In this document: positions 26,782 to 36,382 of the stretch, piece by piece
How the letters are laid out: every line of letters starts with the position of its first letter
Position numbering within the stretch: the first letter of the stretch is position 1
Origin: Agrobacterium pusense
Lineage (GTDB): Bacteria > Pseudomonadota > Alphaproteobacteria > Rhizobiales > Rhizobiaceae
NCBI RefSeq assembly: GCF_900102105.1
Contig: NZ_FNBB01000002.1
Coordinates: 682,001 to 746,000 of the forward strand
Length of the DNA: 64,000 bases
Direction of reading: 5' to 3'
Notes under the pieces: generated by a model
What the model saw: the letters and a program-made list of their open reading frames with translations, nothing else
Told to the model about the DNA's origin: nothing
The model's database searches: none
Program-made: the position numbers and the translations under genes

Positions 26782-28185
26782 TCAATCCTTCTTGATCTCA
26801 CCCATGCGGTTCCACGCATCAAGCCCGGCAATCTTGTAGGCTTCCGCCAGTGTCGGGTAGTTGAACGTATTCTCCACGAAATATTCCACCGTGCCTTTGA
26901 GGTTCAGCACCGCCTGGCCGATATGCACCAGTTCGGTGGCACCTTCTCCGACGATGTGGACGCCGAGCAGGCGGCGGGTTTTCAGCGAGAAGATCATCTT
27001 CAGGAGGCCGCTGTCGAGACCCATGATGTGGCCGCGGGAGGTCTCGCGAAAATGGGCGATACCGCATTCATAGGGAATGTTGCGTTCGATGACTTCCTCT
27101 TCCGTCAGGCCGCAGGTGGAGATCTCCGGCACGGCATAGATGCCGTAAGGGAAGAACTGCGGCGGTTCGCCGGCCGGTGCGCCAACGGCATGGCGGGCGG
27201 CGATGCGGCCCTGTTCCATGGACGTGGAGGCAAGGCTCGGGAAACCGATGATATCGCCGGCTGCATAGATGTTCGGCACGGACGTCTGGAAGGTTTCAGG
27301 ATCGACTTTCAGGCGGCCGCGGCTGTCGGCTTCCAGCCCGCAGGCCGATAGGTTGAGCGTATCGGTGGCGCCGACACGGCCGGCGGCGAAGAGGACGGTC
27401 TCGGCCTTCAGAACGCGGCCATTGCCGAGCGAGACGAGGCACTTGCCGCTCTCGTCGCGCTCCACCTTTTCCGCCTTCTGCCCGAAGATCAGCTTCATGT
27501 TGCGGTCGCGCAGCTGATAGGCGAAATCCTCGACGATTTCCTTGTCGATGAATTCGAGCATGGTTTCGCGCGGTTCCACCACCGTCACCTGCGTGTCGAG
27601 CGCGCTGAAGATGGTGGCATATTCGATGCCGATGACACCCGCGCCAACCACGATCATGGAGCGCGGCAGTTCCTTGATTTCGAGAATCTCGTCCGAATCG
27701 AGCACCGCTTCGCCATCGAAGGGAATATGCGGCGGCCGGTAGGGGCGGGTGCCGATGGTCAACAGAATGGAAGTGCCGGTGACATTCATGATCTCACCGT
27801 CGTTCTTCACCACCTTCATGGTGTTGGCGTCAACGAAGCTTGCCGTGCCGCGAATGTGCTGCACGCGGTTGCGGGCGAACTGGTGTTCCAGCACTTCCAC
27901 TTCGTGATCCAGGGTGATGAGCAGGCGGCGGCGAAGGTCCTCGGCGTCGATCTCCTGCTTGACGCGATAGGAGCGACCGTAAAAACCGCGCTCGCGCCAG
28001 CCGGTGAGGTTGAGCGCCGTCTCGCGCAGGGTCTTTGAAGGGATGGTGCCGGTATGCACCGAAACGCCGCCGACGCGGCTGCCTTTCTCGATGACCAGAA
28101 CCTTCTTTTCGAGCTTGGCGGCCTGAATGGCGGCCCGTCTTCCCGCCGGACCGCTGCCGACAACAATCAGATCGAACTGGTGCAT
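26782..28185 (-). CDS. sthA: Soluble pyridine nucleotide transhydrogenase
   Basis: SthA is an FAD enzyme that moves hydride between NADPH and NAD in the cytoplasm. The ATG at 28185 gives 467 residues, like E. coli SthA (466), with the FAD loop VVGSGPAGRRAAIQAAKLEK at the N-terminus. In the position where related disulfide reductases carry C-x4-C, this protein has GVSVHTGTIPSKTLRE, so there is no redox disulfide, as expected for SthA. The second dinucleotide site is VVGAGVIGIEYA, and the C-terminal dimer domain has GVHIVGEGATELVHIGQAVL. It is a single-gene unit flanked by repeats. Confidence 0.93.
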   Translation of the reverse strand: MHQFDLIVVGSGPAGRRAAIQAAKLEKKVLVIEKGSRVGGVSVHTGTIPSKTLRETALNLTGWRERGFYGRSYRVKQEIDAEDLRRRLLITLDHEVEVLEHQFARNRVQHIRGTASFVDANTMKVVKNDGEIMNVTGTSILLTIGTRPYRPPHIPFDGEAVLDSDEILEIKELPRSMIVVGAGVIGIEYATIFSALDTQVTVVEPRETMLEFIDKEIVEDFAYQLRDRNMKLIFGQKAEKVERDESGKCLVSLGNGRVLKAETVLFAAGRVGATDTLNLSACGLEADSRGRLKVDPETFQTSVPNIYAAGDIIGFPSLASTSMEQGRIAARHAVGAPAGEPPQFFPYGIYAVPEISTCGLTEEEVIERNIPYECGIAHFRETSRGHIMGLDSGLLKMIFSLKTRRLLGVHIVGEGATELVHIGQAVLNLKGTVEYFVENTFNYPTLAEAYKIAGLDAWNRMGEIKKD

Positions 28186-28411
28186 GAAAAACCCCGGAAT
28201 AGAATGCATTTCGATACCGGATGTCGCATCCGGCATGGCGTCGCCGCGAAATGGTCGTGATGCCATTTTGACGATGGGGAGTGATTCCCCCGTTTGCCTT
28301 GCCCGCTAGAGTGCAATGCAACAAACGCCTGCGTCAATCTGTAGCGCAAGAATCTGACGGATTCGTAACTGGGTGGGGATTTTCCGGAGGGTCGCGCGAT
28401 TCACATCGGAG

Positions 28412-28600
28412 GGAGGTGGGTGTGGCTTACCCCCCTCTGCCCTGCCGGGCATCTCCCCCTCAAGGGGGGAGATCGGCAAGAGGCTCTCCTACGGCTCATT
28501 CTCAAACTTCGAGATAGTCGAAACCTAGCCGCATATCGATCTCCCCCCTTGAGGGGGAGATGCCCGGCAGGGCAGAGGGGGGTAAGCCACACCCACCTCC
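28412..28600. repeat. Perfect 64-bp inverted repeat with a 61-bp spacer
   Basis: The left arm 28412-28475 is the exact reverse complement of 28537-28600. Each arm itself contains the smaller palindromes CTGCCCTGCCGGGC and TCTCCCCCTCAAGGGGGGAGA. No transposase or target duplication is visible. It is probably a palindromic mosaic element able to form a large cruciform. Confidence 0.85.
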
Positions 28601-28644
28601 GTCCACTTTTCCTGAACATGCCCCTAAAACCCCAACAGCTTCAT

Positions 28645-28890
28645 CCCGCACGGCACTGCCGAGCGGGTGATCGCTAGAGAGGTCGGGCGATTGCCCGGCT
28701 GCGCCTTGATTTGGTTTGGTGTGGGTCGGATGCGTTGCGCAGCCGGGTCTTTCACCATGCCGTATCTCGCAAGGACCGTGCACTGCACCCTGCGACATGG
28801 TCCTTTCCACGAACGTTGCCAGCGTTCCACCACCAGGACCGTCCTTTGGTTTCCGCCACGTCTGGCGTCCACCCGGCAGGACTGCGACCA
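28645..28890 (-). ncRNA. Candidate structured non-coding RNA
   Basis: On the minus strand a TTATAT -10 element at about 28892-28897 precedes five hairpins in a row. The first pairs GTCCT/AGGAC (28878-28882 with 28841-28845, inner CGCCA/TGGCG), the second GGTCCT/AGGACC (28835-28840 with 28799-28804, inner GAACG/CGTTC). The third pairs about 28788-28794 with 28768-28774. The fourth is a perfect 11-bp stem (28737-28747 with 28694-28704) with a 32-base CA-rich loop. The fifth pairs CCCGC/GCGGG with inner CGGCA/TGCCG (28645-28667). A T4 run follows about 20 bases later. It does not match my memory of tmRNA, RNase P, SRP or 6S RNA. Strand and ends are inferred. Confidence 0.4.
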
Positions 28891-28942
28891 ATATAACAGC
28901 CTGTCGCGGAGCGGGGAAAAGCGGGGGTGAATTTTTCCGGTG

Positions 28943-29476
28943 TCAGTCTTCCTTGCGGGTGACGTGGCGGTGAAGTGCTGCAAGGTCCTGCCGCAGCGCA
29001 GCCAGTTCGGCCAGCACTTTCACATCGATCTTTTCATGCAGTGAAAGCACTTCCAGTTCTGCCTTCAGATTCACCTCATAATCCTTGGCGGCCTCGAAGC
29101 GGTCGCGGGCGGCCTGACGATTCTGCGACATCATGATGATCGGCGCCTGAATGGCCGCCAGCATGGAAAGAAGCAGGTTGAGGAAGATGAAGGGGTAGGG
29201 ATCGAAAGCGCGGGTGGTCAGTACGATGGTGTTGATGATAGCCCAGAAAATCAGGAAAAAGCAGAAGCCGAGGATGAAACTCCAGGAACCGCCGACCCTG
29301 GCAATCTTGTCTGCCAGCCTGTCGCCGAAACTGGCGCCGGCGGAAAATTCCGCATTAATATCGCTCGAAACCAGCTTTTTCTGGTGCGCCAGCTCGAGAA
29401 TGCGCCGTTCCACCTCGCCGATTTCACGAGAGGAGCGCTTGAAATGAGAGACGATATAGTCGGAGATATCTGACAC
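28943..29476 (-). CDS. DUF1003 membrane protein
   Basis: The 177-residue product matches the DUF1003 pattern. A soluble N-terminus is followed by FGDRLADKIARVGGSWSFIL, and then two membrane helices (FCFFLIFWAIINTIVL, and FDPYPFIFLNLLLSMLAAIQ leading into APIIMMSQNRQAARDR). A charged coiled-coil tail follows (KAELEVLSLHEKIDVKVLAE). The GTG start at 29476 is preferred because CGGAGA lies seven bases upstream; in-frame ATGs further up would overlap the next gene. The family's function is unknown. Confidence 0.75.
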   Translation of the reverse strand: MSDISDYIVSHFKRSSREIGEVERRILELAHQKKLVSSDINAEFSAGASFGDRLADKIARVGGSWSFILGFCFFLIFWAIINTIVLTTRAFDPYPFIFLNLLLSMLAAIQAPIIMMSQNRQAARDRFEAAKDYEVNLKAELEVLSLHEKIDVKVLAELAALRQDLAALHRHVTRKED

Positions 29477-29592
29477 GGGCGTGTCTCCGGTTCTGATTGG
29501 CGGTGCGGAGTTTTCCCGAGATAAACCCGCATGATGGCGGAATTCAAACGTTTTCCGCCACCATGGGTTCAGGCGTCCCTCGCCGAAATTCA

Positions 29593-31533
29593 TTACACCG
29601 ACGGCGCGCCCTCGTGCAGCCAATTGAAGCCGGGGAAAAAGCGCTCTTTTCCATATTGCTTGCCGAACATCATGTCGAATTGCAGCAGGCGATAATTGCG
29701 CACCACGTCAGGGACCGCGTTCGGCGCGATCGACCAGTCGGGCAGGGCATCGCCACCGGCCGTCACCAGCATGTGCCGGTCGATCACGGAAAAGGCCTGC
29801 TGAACTTCACCCAGCGTGCCGGTATAGAAAGGATCGGAAAAGCCTGCGGTCTTCAGCACGTGATAGGGCAAGAGCGCCGGGCTGATGGTGCCGATATTCT
29901 TACGCACGCCCTTCTTCGAAGACCACACGACGAGCGGCGTCTCGTGCTCCTTCTTCATCACCTCAAGCGGTGCGCGGCGGCTTGCCACCATGCCCGGCAT
30001 ATAGCCGCTTTCCACGAAGGTCTGGCCGAGCGGCGGCAGATGATCGCCGAAGAGGACGATGATGGTCTCACGATCGCGCTTCTTTGCCCAGCGCATCAGC
30101 TTCAGCAGCGCTTCGTCCGCTTCCACCACCCCTTGAGAATAGGTGGCGAGCGCCTGCGAGGCCGAAGCCGAGAGTTCGCCCTCAATGCCGATGGTGTTTT
30201 CGGCGTAACGGTTTGTCTCATAGGGGCCGTGTCCCTGCAGGGTGACGGCAAAGAGGAAGAGCGGGTTCTGCGTCCGGTCCGCCGTCGCCATGATCTCTTC
30301 CATCAGCGCGTCGTCGGAGGCAAAATTGCCGCGTTTTTCCATGGCCGGCAGCGTCTCTTCGGAGCGGAATTCCTCGAAGCCGAAATTTTTATAGACCTGC
30401 TTGCGGTTCCAGAACCATTCCTGGAACGGATGAACTGCGATGGCGGAATAACCTTCGCCGCGGAAGAAGCTGGCGAGCGAGGGCACCGGGCGGCGGATAT
30501 ATTGCTGGTAGGGAATGCTGCCATAGGGCAGGAAGGCGTTGGAAAAGCCGGTCAAGGCCTCGAATTCCACATTTGCCGTCATGCCGCCGAACTCGGGCGA
30601 AAACACGTTGCCGGACTGTTTGGCGCGGATGGTCGGCATGGGATCGGCCGAGAGATTCACGTTTTCAAGCCGGGTCGGATCCCACAGGGACTCGCTCATC
30701 AGCATGATGACGTCAGGGTAATCACCCTTGTTGGCGGCGAAAGATGCCGGTTCCGAGGTGAGATCGGCGATGCTGTTTTCGCCGTAACCCTCCGGCGCCG
30801 AGACATTGGCCATGGGAATATTGAAGGCGAAGGCCATCAGGAAGCCGTTGTGACGGTAGTTTTCCTGCTGATCCCACATCATGGGGATGATGTTGAGGCG
30901 ATCGCGCACCCAGGAATAATGCGAATAGTCCATCAGCGAGGCGAGGCTGGCGAGAAGCGGCAGCGCCAGCGCAAGGCCGGCGGCGCGCTCACGCCAGCGC
31001 AATACCGGCGAATGACGGTGCGCCAGCAGCCAGAGAGCCGCGAGAGAGGCAATTGCGGCGCTGAGGCCGAGACCCACCAGCATCGCCGTAAACGGCTGCG
31101 CCTTCAGCATGGTTGGCAAAAGTTCGAGAATCTGCCGCCCGAACAACAGGTCTGAGGGATAAAGCGGATCGGAGAGATAGGTCTGTTTCTGCGCTGAGAT
31201 CAGCCCCACCAGTGCGCAGAGCGGCGCGACCGCAATCAGCGAAAGATAACGCCGGCCGAGGATCGAATCCAGCGCGACGAGAAGGGCGAGCACGGCGGCA
31301 ATGGTTGTCATGCCCGGACGCGCGGAGGAGCTGATGAAAGTGCCGACATCCTGAAGCGAGCCGCGGACGACCCATTCCAACGCCACGACCAACACGACGG
31401 ACGCGACCGTCAGGTTGGCAAGCGTGTAGGCCGTGCCAGAAAGCTTCGAAAGGCTCCTTGTCCATGCAGGCGAAAAGACAAAACCAACCTTTTCGGAAGC
31501 CGTTGTTTTTGGCGCCGAATCTCTCAAACCCAT
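29593..31533 (-). CDS. LtaS-family sulfatase-fold transferase (phosphoglycerol/phosphoethanolamine type)
   Basis: The 646-residue protein has about five N-terminal membrane helices (residues about 35-210) and a large periplasmic alkaline-phosphatase-fold domain. DVIMLMSESLWDP gives metal-binding residues, FGGMTANVEFEALTG contains the threonine that acts as nucleophile in LtaS relatives, and VLFGDHLPP is the C-terminal metal site. In Gram-negatives this family transfers phosphoglycerol or phosphoethanolamine from phospholipids to periplasmic glucans or LPS; cyclic glucan decoration is plausible in this family of organisms. A PHO-box-like sequence (31591-31608) lies just upstream, so phosphate control is possible. 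Confidence 0.75.
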   Translation of the reverse strand: MGLRDSAPKTTASEKVGFVFSPAWTRSLSKLSGTAYTLANLTVASVVLVVALEWVVRGSLQDVGTFISSSARPGMTTIAAVLALLVALDSILGRRYLSLIAVAPLCALVGLISAQKQTYLSDPLYPSDLLFGRQILELLPTMLKAQPFTAMLVGLGLSAAIASLAALWLLAHRHSPVLRWRERAAGLALALPLLASLASLMDYSHYSWVRDRLNIIPMMWDQQENYRHNGFLMAFAFNIPMANVSAPEGYGENSIADLTSEPASFAANKGDYPDVIMLMSESLWDPTRLENVNLSADPMPTIRAKQSGNVFSPEFGGMTANVEFEALTGFSNAFLPYGSIPYQQYIRRPVPSLASFFRGEGYSAIAVHPFQEWFWNRKQVYKNFGFEEFRSEETLPAMEKRGNFASDDALMEEIMATADRTQNPLFLFAVTLQGHGPYETNRYAENTIGIEGELSASASQALATYSQGVVEADEALLKLMRWAKKRDRETIIVLFGDHLPPLGQTFVESGYMPGMVASRRAPLEVMKKEHETPLVVWSSKKGVRKNIGTISPALLPYHVLKTAGFSDPFYTGTLGEVQQAFSVIDRHMLVTAGGDALPDWSIAPNAVPDVVRNYRLLQFDMMFGKQYGKERFFPGFNWLHEGAPSV

Positions 31534-31590
31534 ACTCCGGTATTTCAGGCGCCAGCACCGATCCGGGGAGGTGAATCGGGTGTCGCAAAA

Positions 31591-31608
31591 GTGTCATGTA
31601 ACTGTCAC
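31591..31608. promoter_or_regulatory. PHO-box-like site between the LtaS-like gene and nadE
   Basis: GTGTCAT (31591-31597), four bases, CTGTCAC (31602-31608) matches the CTGTCAT-N4-CTGTCAT PhoB site at 12 of 14 positions. The site reads toward nadE but is much closer to the LtaS-like gene. Confidence 0.45.
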
Positions 31609-31760
31609 ATAAGCGCGATGAACGCGACATGAACTTTATGAGATGTGCATATAAGCGCGATAACCTTCGCGTGAGGGCGGCTGTGTCGAGAAGCGCACGA
31701 ATGAATGCAAGTGGGAATTGCTGCGTTGCGGAGCGATCACGGGCGCGGTATTGAAGGGTT

Positions 31761-33440
31761 ATGAGCGACAGACACGATATAGAGAACCATCTCCGGATTG
31801 CCGTCGGGCAGTTCAATCCCACCGTTGGCGACGTGGCGGGCAATCTCGCCAAGGCGCGTGAAGCAAGGGCCGATGCGGCAACGCAGGGCGCCGATCTTCT
31901 GCTTCTCACCGAACTCTTCATTTCAGGCTATCCGCCCGAGGATCTGGTGCTGAAACCTGCTTTTTTGAAAGCATGTCTGAAAGCGGTGGAAGAACTGGCT
32001 GCGGAAACCGCCGATGGCGGGCCGGGTATCGTTATCGGTTTTCCGCGACAGGGCGAGACGGGTCGGCACAATTCCGTGGCACTTCTCGATGGCGGCAAGA
32101 TCATTGCGCTGCGCGACAAGATCGACCTGCCGAATTACGGCGAGTTTGACGAAAAGCGTGTTTTCTCCGAAGGGTCGATTTCCGGGCCCTATAACTTCCG
32201 CGGCGTGAGGATCGGCATTCCGATCTGCGAGGAAATCTGGAACGACATGGGCGTCTGCGAGACGCTGGCCGAAAGCGGCGCGGAAATCCTGCTGGTGCCG
32301 AACGGCTCGCCCTATTACCGCGGCAAGCTGGATGTGCGCCATCAGGTGGCACTCCGGCAGGTGATCGAAAGCGGCCTACCGCTGGTTTTCGCCAACCAGC
32401 TGGGCGGGCAGGACGAGCTGGTGTTCGATGGTGCGAGCTTTGGCTTCAATGCCGACAAGACGCTCGCCTTCCAGATGAGCCAGTTCGAAGCCACGCTTGC
32501 CGTCACCGACTGGAAACGCACAGCGGATGGCTGGCGCTGCGAAAGCGGGCCATTTTCCAAGATTCCCGAGGGTGAGGAGGCGGATTACCGCGCCTGCATG
32601 CTGGGTTTTCGCGATTACGTCAACAAGAACGGTTTCAAGAGCGTGGTTCTCGGCCTTTCCGGCGGGATCGATTCGGCGATCTGCGCCGCCCTTGCCGTCG
32701 ATGCGCTGGGCGAGGAGCGGGTACGCTGCATCATGCTGCCTTACCGCTATACCTCGGAAGAATCGCTGAAGGACGCCGCCGATTGCGCGAAAGCGCTCGG
32801 TTGCCGTTACGATATCGTGCCGATCGTGGAGCCGGTGGAAGGTTTCCTGTCTGCGCTGTCAGAACTTTTCGAGGGCACCGAAGAGGGCATTACCGAAGAA
32901 AACCTGCAGAGCCGCACGCGCGGCACCATCCTGATGGCCGTTTCCAACAAGTTCGGCTCAATGGTGGTGACGACGGGCAACAAGTCGGAGATGTCGGTGG
33001 GGTACGCCACGCTTTATGGCGACATGAATGGTGGTTTCAACCCCATCAAGGACCTCTACAAGATGCAGGTCTATGCCATTTCCGCCTGGCGCAACGCCCA
33101 TGTGCCGCCGGGCGCGCTCGGCCCTTCCGGCGAAGTGATCCCCGCCAACATTATCGCCAAGGCTCCATCGGCCGAATTGCGCCCCAACCAGACCGACCAG
33201 GATTCGCTGCCGCCGTACCCGGTGCTGGACGATATTCTCGAGTGCCTTGTCGAGAAGGAAATGTCGGTCGAGGAAATTCTGGCGCGCGGCCATGATGTGG
33301 CGACCGTGCACCGGGTGGAGCATCTGCTCTATCTCGCCGAATACAAGCGCCGGCAATCGGCGCCGGGTGTGAAGATCACCAAGAAGAACTTTGGGCGGGA
33401 CCGGCGTTATCCGATCACCAACCGGTTCCGGGATCGGTAG
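31761..33440 (+). CDS. nadE: Glutamine-dependent NAD+ synthase
   Basis: NadE amidates nicotinic acid adenine dinucleotide to NAD. The 559-residue protein is the two-domain, glutamine-using form. The N-terminal nitrilase-type amidase (about 10-270) has the catalytic Glu in LLTELFISGYPPEDL, Lys in LPNYGEFDEKRVF and Cys in IGIPICEEIWND. The C-terminal synthase has the P-loop VLGLSGGIDSAICAALAVDA, then TTGNKSEMSVGYATLYGDMN and the C-terminal FGRDRRYPITNRFR. It is a single-gene unit followed by a palindromic mosaic repeat. Confidence 0.96.
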   Translation: MSDRHDIENHLRIAVGQFNPTVGDVAGNLAKAREARADAATQGADLLLLTELFISGYPPEDLVLKPAFLKACLKAVEELAAETADGGPGIVIGFPRQGETGRHNSVALLDGGKIIALRDKIDLPNYGEFDEKRVFSEGSISGPYNFRGVRIGIPICEEIWNDMGVCETLAESGAEILLVPNGSPYYRGKLDVRHQVALRQVIESGLPLVFANQLGGQDELVFDGASFGFNADKTLAFQMSQFEATLAVTDWKRTADGWRCESGPFSKIPEGEEADYRACMLGFRDYVNKNGFKSVVLGLSGGIDSAICAALAVDALGEERVRCIMLPYRYTSEESLKDAADCAKALGCRYDIVPIVEPVEGFLSALSELFEGTEEGITEENLQSRTRGTILMAVSNKFGSMVVTTGNKSEMSVGYATLYGDMNGGFNPIKDLYKMQVYAISAWRNAHVPPGALGPSGEVIPANIIAKAPSAELRPNQTDQDSLPPYPVLDDILECLVEKEMSVEEILARGHDVATVHRVEHLLYLAEYKRRQSAPGVKITKKNFGRDRRYPITNRFRDR

Positions 33441-33517
33441 GGCGTTTCGGGAAGGCGCGTTTAACGCCGTCCCTGCTCAATGAATTGGGCAAGCGCATTG
33501 TGAGACGGTGCGGCATA

Positions 33518-33650
33518 TTTCTTCTCCCCGCCGGGGAGAAGGTGGCCCAAAGGGTCGGATGAGGGGGCAACCCCTCCGTATATCACGAAGCTTGCTTGCC
33601 CCCTCATCCCGCTGCCGCGGACTTCTCCCCCTCGGGGAGAAGAAACAAGT
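33518..33650. repeat. Palindromic mosaic repeat (TTCTTCTCCCC family), copy A
   Basis: TTTCTTCTCCCC at the left mirrors GGGGAGAAGAAA at the right. Inside are GAGGGGGCAA / TTGCCCCCTC and smaller palindromes such as CTCCCCGCCGGGGAG. It closely matches the element at 36219-36343 and resembles the Rhizobium intergenic mosaic elements (RIME). Confidence 0.75.
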
Positions 33651-33712
33651 GTCATGCGCTCGATCCACAGCGGAGCGTCTTGATTGGCGCGGAAAACTCC
33701 GCGCCGCTCACC

Positions 33713-34090
33713 TCAAATAACCTGCCCCACATCGATACGATTGCCGTCAGGGTCTTCAAACACAAAGGCCCTCAGACCATAATCCTTGTCCTGCAGCCCT
33801 TTGATGATGCGCAGCCCATGGCTTTTGCAAATCGCATGCAGCGCATCGACATCACTCACCATCATATGCGCCACGTTGAAAGGAGCTGCCCTGTGGGCCG
33901 GCTGTAATGTCAGGTGCAGCTCGGCATTGCCCTGTTTCAGGATCATGAAGCCGACAGGGTTGCCGTTTTCGAAGGTCTTTGCGAAACCCAGCACGCCGAC
34001 GTAAAAGTCACGGGCCTTTTCGATATTTTTGACAGGAAGCATTGCGGCGATCCGGCCGAAGCGGATGCCGTGATCGGCGATGGTATTCAT
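33713..34090 (-). CDS. VOC-fold (glyoxalase/bleomycin-resistance-like) protein
   Basis: The 125-residue protein has one VOC domain: FGRIAAMLPVKNIEKARDFY at the start, FYVGVLGFAK, AELHLTLQP, and FVFEDPDGNRIDVGQ at the end. It carries a candidate metal-binding His and Glu/Asp set but no diagnostic substrate residues. It is divergent from the TolB-like gene at 34281. The function is unknown; a role in resistance or small-molecule isomerisation is only a family-level guess. Confidence 0.8.
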   Translation of the reverse strand: MNTIADHGIRFGRIAAMLPVKNIEKARDFYVGVLGFAKTFENGNPVGFMILKQGNAELHLTLQPAHRAAPFNVAHMMVSDVDALHAICKSHGLRIIKGLQDKDYGLRAFVFEDPDGNRIDVGQVI

Positions 34091-34280
34091 CGCGGAACCT
34101 CGGATCTGGGAGAAACGGGGAGGGTCACGGGCGGTGCCGGAACGCTGGCGTTTTTTCCGATTTGAATTTGCAGGACGGTGCCTGCGGCCATAGGATCATA
34201 ATCACGGCGGTGGTTAAAGCAAACGGAATGTGCGCGCGTGCCAACGGTCCGAGCCAGACTTTTAAAGCCCGGGAGGCAGA

Positions 34281-35111
34281 ATGCGCAGTTCCATCGAAAT
34301 CTTCAACATCCGCACGCGACAGATGCGGATTGTGTGGCAGACGCCTGACCTGTTCGAGGCACCGAACTGGTCGCCGGATGGACAATATCTGCTGTTGAAC
34401 AGCGATGGGCTGCTTTATCGCCTGTCTCTTGCCGCTGACGCGTCGCCGGAGGAGGTCGATACCGGCTTTGCCACGCTCTGCAACAATGACCACGGCATTT
34501 CGCCTGACGGTTCGCTTTATGCCATTTCCGACAAGGTGGAATTCGGCAAGAGCGCCATCTATCTCCTGTCCGCGGCGGGCGGCACGCCGCGGCTGATGAC
34601 GGAGAACCTTCCTTCCTACTGGCACGGCTGGTCACCGGATGGGAAAAGCTTCGCCTATTGCGGCATTCGCGATCAGATTTTCGATATCTATTCCATGGAC
34701 ATAGACAACGGCGTTGAGACACGCCTTACCCATGGTGAGGGCCGCAATGACGGGCCGGATTATTCGCCTGACGGCGCGTGGATCTATTTCAATTCCAGCC
34801 GCACCGGACGGATGCAAATCTGGCGGGTGCGGGTGGATGGCTCAGCGGTGGAGCGCATCACCGACAGCTCCTATGGCGACTGGTTTCCGCACCCGTCACC
34901 AAGGGGGGACAAGGTTGTCTTCATTTCCTATGACGGCGACGTGTTCGATCATCCCCGCGATCTCGACGTGCGGGTGCGGCTGATGGATATGGATGGCGGC
35001 AATGTCGAAACGCTTTTCGAGCTGTTTGGCGGGCAGGGCACGATGAACTCTCCCAACTGGTCACCTGATGGCGACGAGTTCGCTTATGTCAGATATTTCC
35101 CGGTGGAATGA
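34281..35111 (+). CDS. TolB-like beta-propeller protein without a signal peptide
   Basis: The 276-residue protein consists of repeated WD40-like/TolB propeller blades, seen in APNWSPDGQYLL, DHGISPDGSLYAIS, WHGWSPDGKSFAY, GPDYSPDGAWIYFNSSRTGR and SPNWSPDGDEFAYV. GGGAGGCAGA precedes the ATG. Unlike TolB it has no signal peptide and no N-terminal alpha/beta domain, so it is probably cytoplasmic. The role is unknown. It lies upstream of the cobalamin riboswitch but ends before it, so it is not under that control. Confidence 0.8.
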   Translation: MRSSIEIFNIRTRQMRIVWQTPDLFEAPNWSPDGQYLLLNSDGLLYRLSLAADASPEEVDTGFATLCNNDHGISPDGSLYAISDKVEFGKSAIYLLSAAGGTPRLMTENLPSYWHGWSPDGKSFAYCGIRDQIFDIYSMDIDNGVETRLTHGEGRNDGPDYSPDGAWIYFNSSRTGRMQIWRVRVDGSAVERITDSSYGDWFPHPSPRGDKVVFISYDGDVFDHPRDLDVRVRLMDMDGGNVETLFELFGGQGTMNSPNWSPDGDEFAYVRYFPVE

Positions 35112-35189
35112 TGAAGGTAAGGTGCGGCAGGCCACATTGCCGCACCACCTGCACGGCACTTGTGTTCGCAAGCTTTTTTGCCCATAGCT

Positions 35190-35352
35190 TCACCCGTCAG
35201 GTGCCCGCCCTTCGGCGGGAGAATCGGGAATCCGGTGAAAAACCGGAACGTGCCCAACGCTGTGAGGCGGATGCTCTTTTTCTCATGCCACTGGAGCAAT
35301 TCGGGAAGGCGAAACGGGGCGGATGAAGCTTAGTCAGAAGACCGGCCTGGCA
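35190..35352 (+). promoter_or_regulatory. Cobalamin (adenosylcobalamin) riboswitch
   Basis: The segment shows the conserved cobalamin aptamer order: GTCAGGTGCCC, GGGAATCCGGTG with AAACCGGAACGTGCCC, then GCTGTGAGGCGGATG, GCCACTGG, GGGAAGGCG, GCGGATGAAGC, and a closing GTCAGAAGACCGGCCTG-like segment (last motif at about 35332-35350). It lies 110 bases ahead of bluB, the gene for the cobalamin lower-ligand enzyme, so it should repress bluB when B12 is plentiful. Confidence 0.9.
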
Positions 35353-35457
35353 GGATGGACCGAACCGCGCGGACGGCGGCAGGTTGCTGGAAAGCGCGTT
35401 GTCGCTGCAAACCTCCCATGGTTTCGGCACCGGCCCGCCCCGCATTGTTAGGGATAA

Positions 35458-36177
<720 letters not shown>

Positions 36178-36218
36178 ACCCGGAGGCCTGCGAAAAGGGC
36201 GGGACGTTGCCGCGCATT

Positions 36219-36343
36219 TCTTCTCCTCGCCGGGGAGAAGGTGGCCCGAAGGGTCGGATGAGGGGGCAACGGTAGAGATTTACGGAGAGCTTGCCCCCTC
36301 ATCCCGCTGCCGCGGACTTCTCCCCGCCGGGGAGAAGAAACAA
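36219..36343. repeat. Palindromic mosaic repeat (TTCTTCTCCCC family), copy B
   Basis: TTTCTTCTCC at the left mirrors GGGGAGAAGAAA at the right. The internal GGTCGGATGAGGGGGCAAC and GCTTGCCCCCTCATCCCGCT are shared almost exactly with 33518-33650. Confidence 0.75.
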
Positions 36344-36382
36344 GGGGCACGCGCTCGCACCATTCCGCGTGCAGAAGAGATT

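Larger units (their letters stand above)
28186..28942. other. Long intergenic region with an inverted repeat and a structured RNA candidate
   Basis: No protein-coding gene is supported. The region contains the sthA promoter (right after 28185), a perfect 64-bp inverted repeat (28412-28600) and a multi-hairpin segment (28645-28890) described separately. Confidence 0.6.

Noticed and set aside
28412..28600. The perfect 64-bp inverted repeat considered as the ends of an insertion sequence
   Set aside because: The spacer is only 61 bases and holds no transposase, and no flanking target duplication is visible.
29497..31155. A 552-codon plus-strand frame opposite the LtaS-like gene
   Set aside because: It is a shadow of the real transferase; composition is His/Arg/Gly-rich and there is no ribosome site or motif.
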